A DNA stretch of 64,000 bases from Natronospira proteinivora (lineage in GTDB: Bacteria; Pseudomonadota; Gammaproteobacteria; Natronospirales; Natronospiraceae): positions 496,001-560,000 of the forward strand of contig NZ_JALJYF010000002.1 in assembly GCF_024170465.1 (NCBI RefSeq), read 5' to 3'. Below the pieces are notes generated by a model. That model was not told the DNA's origin. It ran no database searches and saw nothing but the letters and a program-made list of their open reading frames with translations. Shown one piece after another: positions 50,701 through 59,101 of the stretch. Every line of letters begins with the position of its first letter. Position 1 is the first letter of the stretch. The position numbers were made by a program, and so were the translations under genes.

Positions 50701-53029
50701 CTTCAATGGTGAGCACGGAAATGGGCAGGCGAGCATCAGAGGCCTCACCACTGGATTCGCTGATCAGCAGCTGACCGAAGACCCAATCACTTTCACCTCG
50801 AGGCCCGTCAACGGTGACCGTCACTTCCACTTCGTCCCCTGTACTGAGGGTGGCGGAAGCCGGCTCAACCTCACCGCTGACATCACCGTCGACAGTGAAC
50901 TCGTAAGTGCCGGCCTGAACGGCCTTGAAGGTCCGCGTCCAGGTACATTCCTCGATACAGCCTTCCTGGCTCAAAAAGGCAATGTTCAGCTCATGCAACG
51001 CCAGATCACCCACACTGGGATTGGCGTCCTCGAAACGGTCACGGGTCTCATCCAGCACCAGTCCAGCCTGAGCCGCCGCACCCACATCGACCCGGCCATT
51101 GCCACGATCGAAGGGATCTGCCGGGGTCTCGCCATCTTCCTTGAGCACCGGATCCGGATAGCCGGACATCATGAGCGCCGACTGGATTTCCTGCGGGGTC
51201 CAGTCTGGATAAAGGTCCCGCATCAGGAGAATGGCGCCGGCCACATGGGGCGAGGCCATGGAAGTGCCACCAATGGTGTCGTACTCCTGCTCGCCACCAA
51301 TCCAGGCGGCGAAAATACCGTCACCGGGGGCAACCACGTCAGGGCCGTGGAATTCAGTGTAGTTACCACTCCCGGGACCGCGAGAACTGGAATCGGCCAT
51401 CACGTCGCCGTCGAAAGAGGCGACGAAGGTATCCACGCCGATTTCGGCGCTTGCATCATCGTTCGCGGCGATCCAGTCATACAGGGCATCGCCATCCTCA
51501 AGGCTGATCATCACGGCGGGCACGGCAAAGGGATCATCACCGCCCATCACAATGGGGGCGCCGCTCTCATGATTGGTGATCACCGCAGCAATCGCGCCGG
51601 CATCAGCCAGGTTCGAGACCTTATCCGTAAAGGGACAATCACCGCGGCTGGCCACGCCGATGGCGCCGTCCATGCTGTCGGCATCCAGGGCATCACAGGC
51701 CAGTGGATCGCCCACATCGCCGGCATCCACCAGGTCGCCGTCGATGGCGGCGCTAATATCAAATTCGGCACTGGGCACACCGCCCATGTTCTCGAGGGCT
51801 TCATCCACATCACCCGGGCCGGTCACGGTCACCGGGTTGACGATGGCGCCACCGTGATTGGAGCTGGCCACCGTCAGGTTCCAGGGTCCAAAGTTGGAGA
51901 TGCTCCCGGCACCCGGCCCCGAGTTACCCCCGGCAGCCGCCACCAGAACACCGCCTTCGTTCAGGCTGAGGAAGGCCTCGGCGGAGGCTTCCCCGTAGGG
52001 ATCGCCGCCACCCGTTTGGGGGCCAATGGAATAGTTGACCGCATCCACCAGATCGCCTCGACTCAGGATGTCTTCAGCGACGTCGGGCATGCCGGAACAG
52101 CCCGGCGCACAGATGCGGTAGTTGATGATGTTGGCGCGGGGCGCCACACCGGAGATATCGAAGCCGTCCGACGTGGTGAGCTGATTACCCGCCGCCGTAC
52201 CGGCCACGTGACTACCGTGGCCGTTGTCATCATGGGCATTGGTAGCCGGTCCAAAGCCGAATGCGCCGATCAGCTTGTCATTGCACTGATAGCTATCATC
52301 GTATTGCTCATGATCGGGATCACAGGCACCGATGAATTCACCGGAACCCAGCGGGTTCTGATGCTCGTAGCCATCTTCGGCCACTTCGGCAAATGACTCA
52401 TGGACATCATTGATGCCGCTATCGACGATAGCGACGACCATGTCTTCGCCCTTGCTCTCCACGCCCGTTGCATTACCTTCCCAGATTTCCGGGGCGGCAA
52501 TATGAGTCGGGCCGGCAAAGGTCATGGGCTCGTAGACAATCTCACGCTTCACATGCCGGACTTCCGGCATGGACTGGATCTTGCGAGCGGTGGCGGCATC
52601 AGTCTCGATGGCAAAGCCATTGAGGGCCAGCTGCCAGCGGCGTTCCGGGTTGAAGTTCCGGCCGGTGTGCTGGGTAATGCCGGCGAGGATTTCATCCTGG
52701 CGTTGGCGCAGATAATTCTGATAAATGCTTACCGCCGGATTATCGACATCAAAACGAGCGTGGCCGGTGGCTGAGGGACTGGTGGCCTCCAGGCCGGGGA
52801 TCCCGCCCCGGTAGCGAACGGCCGGGGGCTCATACAAGCGGATAATGAAAGTATCCAGCTCACCCTCTCCCTGCTTGGCATCCTTGCTGATATCAAGGTG
52901 CCGGTCCAAGGGCTTATCCGCATAAGCCATGGATTCGGAAGAAGATGCAGCCGTCAAACCACCGGCCGCCAGTGAAAATGTCAGTGACAGTGCCAATGCG
53001 GCCATGCGGGATTGGGTAAGTACCTGCAT
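47747..53029 (-). CDS. Giant secreted S8 serine protease 3
   Basis: This 1760-residue exported subtilase starts at an ATG at 53029 with GGAG five bases upstream and signal peptide MAALALSLTFSLAAGGLTAA. An I9-like propeptide covers about 55-170. The triad is Asp203 (AIVDSGI), His271 (GHGSHVAG) and Ser590 (GGTSMASPHVAG), with a PA domain at about 400-530. Then follow an Ig-like domain, a propeller-like region, a P/homoB-like domain (LDYDFGWPGETG, QWTVRVWGTF), a CHB_HEX-like IRYTLDGSEPDGD, Ig-like repeats and a regulatory-like domain (YAGWVRSEFDEPLAGARV). The C-terminus is a Ser run, TCSIGAGKGRLDPSLP, a hydrophobic segment and RRRV. It matches protease 1 domain for domain and is probably an old duplicate, also secreted and surface-linked. 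Confidence 0.93.
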   Translation of the reverse strand: MQVLTQSRMAALALSLTFSLAAGGLTAASSSESMAYADKPLDRHLDISKDAKQGEGELDTFIIRLYEPPAVRYRGGIPGLEATSPSATGHARFDVDNPAVSIYQNYLRQRQDEILAGITQHTGRNFNPERRWQLALNGFAIETDAATARKIQSMPEVRHVKREIVYEPMTFAGPTHIAAPEIWEGNATGVESKGEDMVVAIVDSGINDVHESFAEVAEDGYEHQNPLGSGEFIGACDPDHEQYDDSYQCNDKLIGAFGFGPATNAHDDNGHGSHVAGTAAGNQLTTSDGFDISGVAPRANIINYRICAPGCSGMPDVAEDILSRGDLVDAVNYSIGPQTGGGDPYGEASAEAFLSLNEGGVLVAAAGGNSGPGAGSISNFGPWNLTVASSNHGGAIVNPVTVTGPGDVDEALENMGGVPSAEFDISAAIDGDLVDAGDVGDPLACDALDADSMDGAIGVASRGDCPFTDKVSNLADAGAIAAVITNHESGAPIVMGGDDPFAVPAVMISLEDGDALYDWIAANDDASAEIGVDTFVASFDGDVMADSSSRGPGSGNYTEFHGPDVVAPGDGIFAAWIGGEQEYDTIGGTSMASPHVAGAILLMRDLYPDWTPQEIQSALMMSGYPDPVLKEDGETPADPFDRGNGRVDVGAAAQAGLVLDETRDRFEDANPSVGDLALHELNIAFLSQEGCIEECTWTRTFKAVQAGTYEFTVDGDVSGEVEPASATLSTGDEVEVTVTVDGPRGESDWVFGQLLISESSGEASDARLPISVLTIEGPAEIDAVSSIDTELTGPWGITQALENADGVWIGADDQVHEFDLDFNATGNSHDADWLDGGQGGGLVYTAAFGSFWQLEVGGDNCLHEWTAADGDQGASICPDWEESVQAVAYDRRDSTLWAAGESGLLQQIDSSGDILATEQLDDSVTGLALAEGSGILYVMQDAAEEGQLLALDTNSGFSLINQYVLSAEDGSAAFGEGDRGDLTISCDGLVWATDPGTGYVHAFDLPAEGVCPSDSLLLDGDVPGESRDDAAVLTFLAPGGEVEELMWELNYATEGSAWLEEFRMEIESPEGTVIMAGGGVGSFTDPYDDLDYDFGWPGETGDDSDSRSVNDFNGEDAAGQWTVRVWGTFGATAGNLTNDSRIQLELAGMSVSFSPDGGGYLLDDAPLEVSLTSSEGDNDTIRYTLDGSEPDGDSDSVTSGGSVHVGAADPDSGDTVELRAYAETADGHTDVFNRSYTFYDEVSVEDGDGDPISDPRVSAGQGVTFTPSSGSGDYSVDAGMNTVSGSEVEGELSEDDGEWTFTAPSSGAFAGSYEVTVTDDETGSSSSFTVDVDLLVDADFNLLLQGDEPQSLAVRGATPGYVLQLAVQDDAGDDSDVAILDPVEVEAVDDADSGNEALTMASANTTDEVEFQVQVQDSGGTYDTVTEDGFSIAESRQYAGWVRSEFDEPLAGARVKTTEEVGPDGAEDRYRAYTDEEGVFHLFTPVPENGEHELTVVADGFAMLNVGGADCVGSEPQCDLTVEAAGEISGQMAGLLADEEVALTLVDSGDGSSIGPMMLTGDGSGEDAFVLPAVTSRAYSAIEVTGTGYEPLSEDNDGMGYAFEGDSEEISGVMLEPTPTTPEIQAVSVTAGDDSATVTVELDANERAGTVTVSYGSVGSLDSESDAVEFAPDDDAVEVTIAGLDCGSSFEMQAVAVNDRDMEDESDVVSADTDACPSASSSSSSSSTCSIGAGKGRLDPSLPLLILLSMVGLMAARRRV

Positions 53030-53382
53030 GAGATCTCCAGCCTTTATAGGTTGTTGTTTAAGCGATGAAACGCCGGACACGCCAAGGTGTCCAGAAGTCG
53101 GGAACGCCGGGGAGGCAACAGACGGTCAATCGCCGGCTGAACAATGCTTCCCATACGCACCAACTCCTCCCTGGTCAGGACAAGCCGGCCTGAGGCTGGC
53201 CTGTCGCCATATCGGAAAGCGTGAAAACGCGGGGCTGGGGTCTGGTACCCCCCTGGGTAGGAGTCTTGCTCTGGCTCCCTCCCGTGCCACAGAGCGATCG
53301 AACTGATCGTTTGGCGGCTCACATCCCCCCAAGGATGAAAACATCCGAGCCGTCTTCACATCTTTCGTGTTCGATAAATCAA
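53030..53382. other. Long 5' leader of protease 3
   Basis: I see no gene in these 353 bases. If the promoter near 53400 is right, this is a long untranslated leader with several GC-rich inverted repeats. I looked for cyclic-di-GMP, TPP and other common riboswitch cores on the minus strand and found none. Confidence 0.45.
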
Positions 53383-53436
53383 GTCACGGTTTATACCGTG
53401 ACGTTATGAAATAGCATGAGCTCCGGGCGGTGTCAA
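53383..53436 (-). promoter_or_regulatory. Promoter and palindromic operator of protease 3
   Basis: On the minus strand a perfect -35 TTGACA (53431-53436), 17 bases, and TATTTC preceded by TG (an extended but otherwise weak -10, 53408-53413) make a plausible sigma-70 promoter. The predicted start is about 53400. GTCACGGT, four bases, ACCGTGAC (53383-53402) is a perfect 8+8 palindrome lying at the start site, as expected of a repressor operator. Confidence 0.55.
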
Positions 53437-53716
53437 AACTGTACAACAGCGTTGTCTATAAACAACAGGCGTGATGGAAGGTGGCCGGAAAGGGATGAAT
53501 GGCTTATCTCGTTGATTTGAGCATTTTTATGTCAAAGGACATGGAACAGGAAGGGATAAAATGCGGGATCAAAAAATTTCGGGTGCGGGAGCTTGTAAAA
53601 GCTTTCAGAAGAAAGGTAGCAGGAAGGCTGCGCGAGCCATCACGTTCAACACGACCAAACAAGACGTATTCACCACAGAAGAATCGAGATATTTACCCCA
53701 TTTCCATGGAATTCGT
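53437..53716. other. Gap upstream of protease 3 and downstream of ctaB
   Basis: No gene is supported here. An ACAAC-AGC-GTTGT inverted repeat (about 53443-53455) lies just upstream of the protease -35 box and could bind an activator. The small plus-strand frame over this gap runs into the antisense of ctaB and is not convincing. Confidence 0.45.
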
Positions 53717-54610
53717 TCAATTCGCAAGCCATATGGTCAAGTAGTGATCCACCATGAGAGCGGCAAACAGCAGGATCAAATAGGTAATGGAGAAGCCGAA
53801 GGTTTTCATGGGCCAAAGGCCATCCGGATCCCGCTTCAGCGCAATGGTGTAGGCGAGAAATGCCACACCCAAAATCACCGCCGAGACGAGATAAAGCAGA
53901 CCGGACATGCCGGTTAACCAGGGCAGCAAGGTAACCAGCAACAGCAGGACGGTATAGAAAATGATATGCCAGCCGGTGAAGCTCACCCCATGGGTGACCG
54001 GCAGCATGGGCATGTCCACCTTGGCGTACTCTTCCCGGCGATGGATGGCCAGGGCCCAGAAATGGGGCGGCGTCCAGGTGAAGATAATCAGGAACAGCAG
54101 CAAGGCGTGGGGATGGACCTCGCCGGTAATGGCCGCCCAGCCGAGCACGGGGGGTGCGGCACCGGCGGCCCCGCCGATTACGATATTCTGGGGTGTGGCC
54201 CTCTTGAGAAAGACCGTATAGATGATGGCATACCCCACCAGTGAGGCCAGGGTCAGCACTGCGGTCAGGGGATTGACCAGAAACCACAGCAGGGCCATGG
54301 CGATCAGGCCCAGTACGGCTGCGAAGCTCAACACCTGCCAGCCTTTCAGATGGCCGGTGGGCAGGGGCCGCTTGCGGGTTCGTGCCATCTCGGCATCGAT
54401 CTTGCGATCAATATAATGATTGATGGCAGCGGCCGAGGCGGCGGCCAGGCCGATCCCAATGGAGCCCAGGATGAACAGGTCAATGGGCACCATGCCCGGC
54501 ACGGCCAGCAACATCCCCACCATGGCGGTGAAGACGATCAGGGCCACGACCTTGGGTTTGCAGAGATCCAGGTAGTCGGCCGCCACGGCTTGGAAACCAG
54601 GCTTGCTCAT
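53717..54610 (-). CDS. ctaB: Protohaem IX farnesyltransferase (haem O synthase)
   Basis: This 297-residue polytopic UbiA-family prenyltransferase (also called CyoE) attaches a farnesyl group to haem b to make haem O, the precursor of haem A. The two Asp-rich motifs are [21 protein letters not shown] (NxxxD-type, near 64-83, quoted in parts as [12 protein letters not shown]) and YTLKRD-like [10 protein letters not shown] near 265. About nine membrane segments are present. It is 27 bases downstream of ctaA, the next enzyme of haem A synthesis. Confidence 0.95.
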   Translation of the reverse strand: MSKPGFQAVAADYLDLCKPKVVALIVFTAMVGMLLAVPGMVPIDLFILGSIGIGLAAASAAAINHYIDRKIDAEMARTRKRPLPTGHLKGWQVLSFAAVLGLIAMALLWFLVNPLTAVLTLASLVGYAIIYTVFLKRATPQNIVIGGAAGAAPPVLGWAAITGEVHPHALLLFLIIFTWTPPHFWALAIHRREEYAKVDMPMLPVTHGVSFTGWHIIFYTVLLLLVTLLPWLTGMSGLLYLVSAVILGVAFLAYTIALKRDPDGLWPMKTFGFSITYLILLFAALMVDHYLTIWLAN

Positions 54611-54636
54611 ATCAATTCGATCCGGCTGGGTCCGTC

Positions 54637-55674
54637 TCAGGGGCGCCTACCATACAGGGTCCACAGAGCGGTGACCATGGCGAGGGTCAACAGGGCCGCC
54701 CCGGCGTTGTGGGCCGTAGCCAGCCACAGGGGCAGACTGAAGATCACCACGGTGACGCCGATCAGCAGCTGTACCGTGAGCAGTCCGGCCACGACATAGG
54801 CCATGCGCCGCATGATTCGCTGCCCCCAGGCCCAAAGGAAGGCGACAAAGGCCCCGATGGCCAACAGGGCGGCAATGGCACCCAGGCGGTGGGTGTAATG
54901 GATGGCGGTGCGGGCCTGGTTATCCAGCACGCCGTATTCATAATTCTTGCCCAGCTCCCGCCAGAGGGTGAAGCCGTCTTCGAAATCCATATCGGGCCAG
55001 TACTGGCCATGGCAGGTGGGGAAATCCGGACAGGCCAGGGCGGCATAGTTGGTACTCACCCAGCCGCCCAGGGCGATCTGGGCGATCAACACAACAAAGG
55101 CCACCATGCCCAGTTGCCGCAGGCGCTTAAAGCGGGTGGGCGGGATGTCGGCCACTTCCTTGGGCTTGCCCTTGTCGCGAGTGCGCAGGTACTGCAACCA
55201 AATCAGGGACAGGGTCGCCAATCCCCCCAGCAGGTGGGCCAGCACAATGGCCGGTTTCACCAGCAGGGTCACCGTCCACATGCCCAGGGCGGACTGGAAG
55301 ATCACCAGAGCCAGCAATAGCCAGGGTAACTTGACGGGCTGGTCGGGATCTCGCCGGTTGATCCAAGCCATCACCGCCAAGCCCAGAATCAGCAGACCCA
55401 GAAGTCCGGCCACATAGCGGTGGACCATTTCCTTCCAGGCCTTGGCCACCCAGGCCTCGTCTCCCCGGGCCAGGGGGGTGTCATCCCAGCCCTCCAGGGC
55501 ATAGCCAATCTGCTCCTCGGACTGGGGGACGGTGAGCACGCCGTAGCAACCGGGCCAATCGGGACAGCCCAGGCCGGCATCGGACAATCGAACAAAGGCA
55601 CCCAGGATCACCACGATCAGGGTGAGCACGGTGCCGAAAAGGGACAATCGGTTAAACAGCTGCAGACGTGTCAT
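54637..55674 (-). CDS. ctaA: Haem A synthase (COX15/CtaA)
   Basis: This 345-residue inner-membrane enzyme oxidises haem O to haem A for the aa3 oxidase. Eight membrane helices are visible. Signatures are [22 protein letters not shown] near the first helix (quoted in part as [15 protein letters not shown]), the helix with the haem-ligand His in [32 protein letters not shown], and [16 protein letters not shown]. Paired Cys residues in both periplasmic loops are typical of this group. It is 11 bases downstream of the SCO-like gene. Confidence 0.95.
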   Translation of the reverse strand: MTRLQLFNRLSLFGTVLTLIVVILGAFVRLSDAGLGCPDWPGCYGVLTVPQSEEQIGYALEGWDDTPLARGDEAWVAKAWKEMVHRYVAGLLGLLILGLAVMAWINRRDPDQPVKLPWLLLALVIFQSALGMWTVTLLVKPAIVLAHLLGGLATLSLIWLQYLRTRDKGKPKEVADIPPTRFKRLRQLGMVAFVVLIAQIALGGWVSTNYAALACPDFPTCHGQYWPDMDFEDGFTLWRELGKNYEYGVLDNQARTAIHYTHRLGAIAALLAIGAFVAFLWAWGQRIMRRMAYVVAGLLTVQLLIGVTVVIFSLPLWLATAHNAGAALLTLAMVTALWTLYGRRP

Positions 55675-55684
55675 TTCTTTTCAC

Positions 55685-56305
55685 CTAGCCAATCTGGGAA
55701 GCCCGAAGCAGTCGCCGCATATCATCCATGAAATCATCGGGATCAAAGCCCGGCGGGAAATACATCATCAGATTATCCAGGGGATCGACAATATACAGAC
55801 GTCCTGACTCGGCCGGGACCTGGCCGTCCTCCAGTTCAAATTGTTCCAGAAATGCCTCGGCAGCGGGATGATCGATGGGGAAGACGGTGAGATCCGCATG
55901 CTCCTCGCGAAAGAATTCCAGTTGGGCATCGTTCTCCGGGGTCAGCAGCACGCGCTGGACCCGGCCCATGTCGCGACCCAGAGACAGGCGAATCTGACGG
56001 GTACCCCAGAGCACTTCCCGGCAATCCGCCCCGCAGCCGTCGGCGGCCAAATAGACCACCGTCCACTTGCGGCCATCCAGCACGGGACGCTCGCTCAATT
56101 CCTCCCGGGAGGCCAGCGCCGGCAATGTCACATCCTCCAAGGGCTGAGCGGGATGAATCAGCTCGCCCTTGTTGGTGGTATCGGTGATCTCGGGGGCCCC
56201 GCGAAAGGCAAAAAACAGCCAGGCAAGGATGAAGGGCCCCACGCAGACGAGGAACACCAGTATCAGGGTGAAACGGAAACGACGGGTCTTGGGATCCACA
56301 GTCAT
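55685..56305 (-). CDS. SCO-like membrane-anchored thioredoxin-fold protein
   Basis: This 206-residue protein has one N-terminal membrane helix (FTLILVFLVCVGPFILAWLFF) and a periplasmic domain. The domain carries a CxxxC pair, C91 and C95 in DGCGADC, and a downstream His146 in FPIDHPA, the arrangement of copper ligands in SCO-type proteins. The position between SURF1 and CtaA is typical for an oxidase assembly factor in gammaproteobacteria, where it is usually annotated hypothetical. A role in CuA maturation or thiol redox is inferred. Its ATG overlaps the SURF1 stop by four bases (ATGA). Confidence 0.75.
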   Translation of the reverse strand: MTVDPKTRRFRFTLILVFLVCVGPFILAWLFFAFRGAPEITDTTNKGELIHPAQPLEDVTLPALASREELSERPVLDGRKWTVVYLAADGCGADCREVLWGTRQIRLSLGRDMGRVQRVLLTPENDAQLEFFREEHADLTVFPIDHPAAEAFLEQFELEDGQVPAESGRLYIVDPLDNLMMYFPPGFDPDDFMDDMRRLLRASQIG

Positions 56306-57012
56306 GGGCGGCGTACTCGCTTTAAATTGACGACCAAAAATACAATAAAGACAGCCAGGGCCAAGGCACCCCATTGAAAGGCATACGCCAGGTGGCGTTC
56401 CGGCGGCATGTTGATGGGCTCGAAATCCCGGCGATAGCCGGGGCTTTCCTCCGGCGACATCATCAGGCGGCCATCGAAAACCACCGTATCCAGCTGTTCT
56501 TCCAGGTCGGCCCGGGTGGGGAAATAAATCCGCCGGGGCCAATCACCGCTGGGGATCGGCGCGGACAGGCGAAACCCCGGCTCCGGCAAGCTGTTGAGCT
56601 GTCCTTCCACCGTGCGGGCCTCCTCGCCGGGGGCCGAGGGGGGTGCGTCCTGCTCAACGATCCAGCCCCGGTCAACAATGACGATGGCGTCATCGTCTTG
56701 CAGCTTGAACGGGGTCCAGACGTGAAAACCCGGCTGGCCCTCTCTCAACATGTTCTCCAGGAGAAACTGCCGGTCGGAGAGGAAATGTCCCCTCAGGCGA
56801 ACATCGGCGTAGGGCGGCAAGCCTTCCAGGTCCTCCAGTGCCACCACCTCCCTGGCCGGGTGTTCATCCTGGAAATAGGCGAGAATCTCGCGCTTCTCCT
56901 CGGCCCGGTTCACCTGCCAAAACGAGAGGGCGGAAAACAGCAGTACGGTGAGCAGTGTCAGCAAGCAGGCCCAGACAGGCGGCTTGAACTGCCAGCGCCT
57001 CTGTTGTGTCAT
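56302..57012 (-). CDS. SURF1 family oxidase assembly protein
   Basis: This 236-residue inner-membrane protein with two membrane helices (about 12-32 and 210-230) flanking a periplasmic domain is implicated in haem A insertion into cytochrome oxidase subunit I. Typical segments are LSFWQVNRAEEK, VRLRGHFL, VIVDRGWI and HLAYAFQWGALALAVFIVF. The ATG at 57012 puts the first helix near the start; the longer frame is antisense to the DUF2909 gene. It is translationally coupled to the SCO-like gene. Confidence 0.93.
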   Translation of the reverse strand: MTQQRRWQFKPPVWACLLTLLTVLLFSALSFWQVNRAEEKREILAYFQDEHPAREVVALEDLEGLPPYADVRLRGHFLSDRQFLLENMLREGQPGFHVWTPFKLQDDDAIVIVDRGWIVEQDAPPSAPGEEARTVEGQLNSLPEPGFRLSAPIPSGDWPRRIYFPTRADLEEQLDTVVFDGRLMMSPEESPGYRRDFEPINMPPERHLAYAFQWGALALAVFIVFLVVNLKRVRRP

Positions 57013-57108
57013 ACTGCCTCCCGGCCGCAAGGCCGGTGTTAACAATGGGTGGGAATGCTGTCCCGCCTGGCTGACAAAAAATGCTTCACCCCAGCAAGAG
57101 ACCTTTCC

Positions 57109-57315
57109 ATGCGCCTGCTTATCCTGCTGATGATTCTGGCCATTCTGGCCAGCCTTGCCTCCGCCATGTTCTACCTGCTCAAGGACGGCGGCCATTCAAA
57201 ACGGACCGTCTGGGCCCTGACCTTGCGGGTCGGTGTCTCCATCGGCCTGTTCATGCTGCTTTGGCTGGGCTATGCCCTGGGGATTCTTCAGCCGTCCGGT
57301 CCGCCGGTGGGTTGA
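57109..57315 (+). CDS. DUF2909 twin-helix membrane protein
   Basis: This 68-residue protein has two hydrophobic helices (LLILLMILAILASLASAMFYLL and a second from LRVGVSIGLFMLLWLGYALG) joined by KDGGHSKRTVWAL. The shape and the location between subunit III and SURF1 match the DUF2909 family, found in oxidase loci of many gammaproteobacteria and probably involved in assembly. It is alone on the plus strand, divergent from SURF1, and ends at a terminator shared with the ctaE side. Confidence 0.88.
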   Translation: MRLLILLMILAILASLASAMFYLLKDGGHSKRTVWALTLRVGVSIGLFMLLWLGYALGILQPSGPPVG

Positions 57316-57374
57316 AAGTGAACAGGTGAAAGTTCCCAGTGAACAGATAAGGCGCGTTCGCGCGTCTATGGTGT

Positions 57375-57411
57375 AAGGGGCCTCAATGCTTGAACAGAGG
57401 CCCCTTTTCTC
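57375..57411 (+). terminator. Intrinsic terminator after DUF2909
   Basis: AAGGGGCCTC pairs with GAGGCCCCTT around a 12-base loop and is followed by TTCTCTT. The stem is symmetric, so it may also act weakly on minus-strand transcription leaving ctaE. Confidence 0.85.
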
Positions 57412-57424
57412 TTAACACCTGTTC

Positions 57425-58291
57425 CTACAGCCAGTAGACGAAGACGAAGAGCAGCAGCCAGACCACATCCACGAAGTGCCAGTACCAGGCGGCCGCTTCA
57501 AAGGCGAAGTGGTTCTCCGCCGTGAAATGCCCCTTCAGACAGCGGAAGTACACCACCAGCAACATCAATGCCCCCAGGATCACGTGCAAGCCGTGGAAGC
57601 CGGTGAGCATGAAGAAGGTGGAGCCATAGATGCCGGAATCCAGCCGCAGGTTCAGATCCACATAGGCGTGGACATACTCATACATCTGCACGGACAAGAA
57701 GATCAGGCCCAGTGCAATGGTGGCGAACAGGCCCCAGTTGAGGACCTTGCGGTTGTTTTCCTTGATGGCGTGGTGGGCAATGGTCAGGGTCACGCCGGAG
57801 GTCAGCAGGATGGCGGTATTGATCGCCGGCAGGCCCCAGGCACCCATGGTGCCGAACTCGTCGTGACGAGGCGCCGGGCCGTCGGTGGGCCAGCTGGCCT
57901 CGAAGCCTTCCCATAGCAGGAGATTGGTGAAGAAGTTAGCCCCTTCCCCCCCCAGCCACGGCACGGAATAGATGCGGGCGTAGAACAGGGCGCCGAAGAA
58001 GGCGGCGAAGAAGAACACCTCGGAGAGGATGAACCAGGCCATGCCCTGTCGGAAGCTGCGTTCCTCCTGGGGACCGTAGACGCCGGAAACACTCTCGTTG
58101 ATGACATCCCGGAACCAGCCCCAGACCATGTAGATGATGATCAGGCCGCCCACGAACATCACCGGGGTGCCCCACTGAATGCCATTCAGGAGCGCGGCGA
58201 CGCCCAGAACCGCCACGAACATGCCGATAGTACCCACCACCGGCCAGTGGCTTTCATGGGGAACGTAGTAACTACCCTTTTCCTGCGCCAT
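57425..58291 (-). CDS. ctaE: Cytochrome c oxidase subunit III
   Basis: This 288-residue integral subunit has seven membrane helices and stabilises the catalytic core of the aa3 oxidase. The start GSYYVPHESHWPVVG, the helix with SEVFFFAAFFGALFYARI, and ITIGHHAI-like LTIAHHAIKENNRK are typical. The C-terminal FHGLHVILGALML and AAWYWHFVDVVWLLLFVFVYW match the family end. The ATG at 58291 is chosen for its AGGAAG ribosome site seven bases upstream. Confidence 0.96.
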   Translation of the reverse strand: MAQEKGSYYVPHESHWPVVGTIGMFVAVLGVAALLNGIQWGTPVMFVGGLIIIYMVWGWFRDVINESVSGVYGPQEERSFRQGMAWFILSEVFFFAAFFGALFYARIYSVPWLGGEGANFFTNLLLWEGFEASWPTDGPAPRHDEFGTMGAWGLPAINTAILLTSGVTLTIAHHAIKENNRKVLNWGLFATIALGLIFLSVQMYEYVHAYVDLNLRLDSGIYGSTFFMLTGFHGLHVILGALMLLVVYFRCLKGHFTAENHFAFEAAAWYWHFVDVVWLLLFVFVYWL

Positions 58292-58358
58292 CTCGTTCTT
58301 CCTCAATCCTGCATTGGTTGATGCGATCGGCCGCCGATCAGAGCGGCCGGATCAGGAA

Positions 58359-58916
58359 TCATTTTTCGCCCACCTGGTCCCGGGCGTAGAAGGAATAGGA
58401 CAGAGTCACCGTGCCGATATTGGACGGGAGCTCCGGATCCACATAGAACAATACCGGCATGCGTCGGCTTTCCTCGCCGGCAAACAGCTGTTCCTCGAAG
58501 CAGAAACACTCCACCTTCTGAACATAGCGGGTCGCCCCGGCCGGCGCCACGCTGGGCACCGCATGACCAATCCGTTCCTCGGCACCCAGGTTTTCCGCAA
58601 TGTAATGGGTGGTATAGAGCTTACCCGGGTGGACCTCCATGCGGGTCTCTTCCGCGGAGAAGTTCCAAAGGTCCCGCTGGTTCAGGCTGGAGGCCAGTTC
58701 CACCGTCACCGTCCGGTCGTAATCGGGTTCCAGGGAAACCGGTTCCGCCGCCGCCGTGGTGGTACTGCTGCTACTGATGCCAGTGACTTCGCAAAAGACA
58801 TCATAGAGCGGGACCATGGCAAAGCCGAAGCCGAACATGGCCAGAGAGGCAAAGCCCAGCTTGACCACCAGGCTGGCATTGCTCTCGGGTTTTCTCTCAC
58901 GCTTGTCGTCGCTCAT
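58359..58916 (-). CDS. ctaG: Cytochrome c oxidase assembly protein CtaG (Cox11)
   Basis: This 185-residue copper chaperone for the CuB site of subunit I has one N-terminal membrane helix and an Ig-like periplasmic domain. GFGFAMVPLYDVFCEVTG after the helix is diagnostic. The copper-binding motif is VECFCFEEQ (Cys-Phe-Cys), and the C-terminal IGTVTLSYSFY is normal. It lies between the small oxidase protein and ctaE, as in most proteobacterial operons. Confidence 0.96.
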   Translation of the reverse strand: MSDDKRERKPESNASLVVKLGFASLAMFGFGFAMVPLYDVFCEVTGISSSSTTTAAAEPVSLEPDYDRTVTVELASSLNQRDLWNFSAEETRMEVHPGKLYTTHYIAENLGAEERIGHAVPSVAPAGATRYVQKVECFCFEEQLFAGEESRRMPVLFYVDPELPSNIGTVTLSYSFYARDQVGEK

Positions 58917-58934
58917 GACGTGAACCTCCGGGGT

Positions 58935-59057
58935 TCAGTACCGCGCATGAATCAAGAAGAAAATACCGACATAAAAGGCGATGGCTACACCGCCGATCGC
59001 CAGGGCCCAGTTTCGGGCCCGGCGCCGGTTTTTTCGGGTTCTTTCCTGATCGTCCAC
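58935..59057 (-). CDS. Small oxidase-locus membrane protein (40 aa)
   Basis: This 40-residue protein has a basic N-terminus (DDQERTRKNRRRARNW) and a single membrane helix (ALAIGGVAIAFYVGIFFLI). The start is a GTG with GGAGGG six bases upstream. The size, charge pattern and place between ctaD and ctaG match small proteins annotated as cytochrome oxidase small assembly proteins in other proteobacteria. A longer in-frame extension upstream overlaps ctaD and is not likely. Confidence 0.75.
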   Translation of the reverse strand: MDDQERTRKNRRRARNWALAIGGVAIAFYVGIFFLIHARY

Positions 59058-59101
59058 GATCAGCCCTCCAGGGGTGTCAATCTTCTTTCCAACGCGCTGT
59101 C

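Noticed and set aside
50441-52396. 651-codon plus-strand frame opposite protease 3
   Set aside because: The minus frame carries a complete catalytic triad and domain order. The plus frame shows no family motif.
53030-53382. Cyclic-di-GMP riboswitch in the leader of protease 3
   Set aside because: I could not find the conserved GGCAAACC and tetraloop-receptor elements on the minus strand, although hairpins exist.
53499-53744. 81-codon plus-strand gene upstream of ctaB
   Set aside because: No ribosome site or recognisable domain, and its 3' end is antisense to the conserved ctaB coding sequence.
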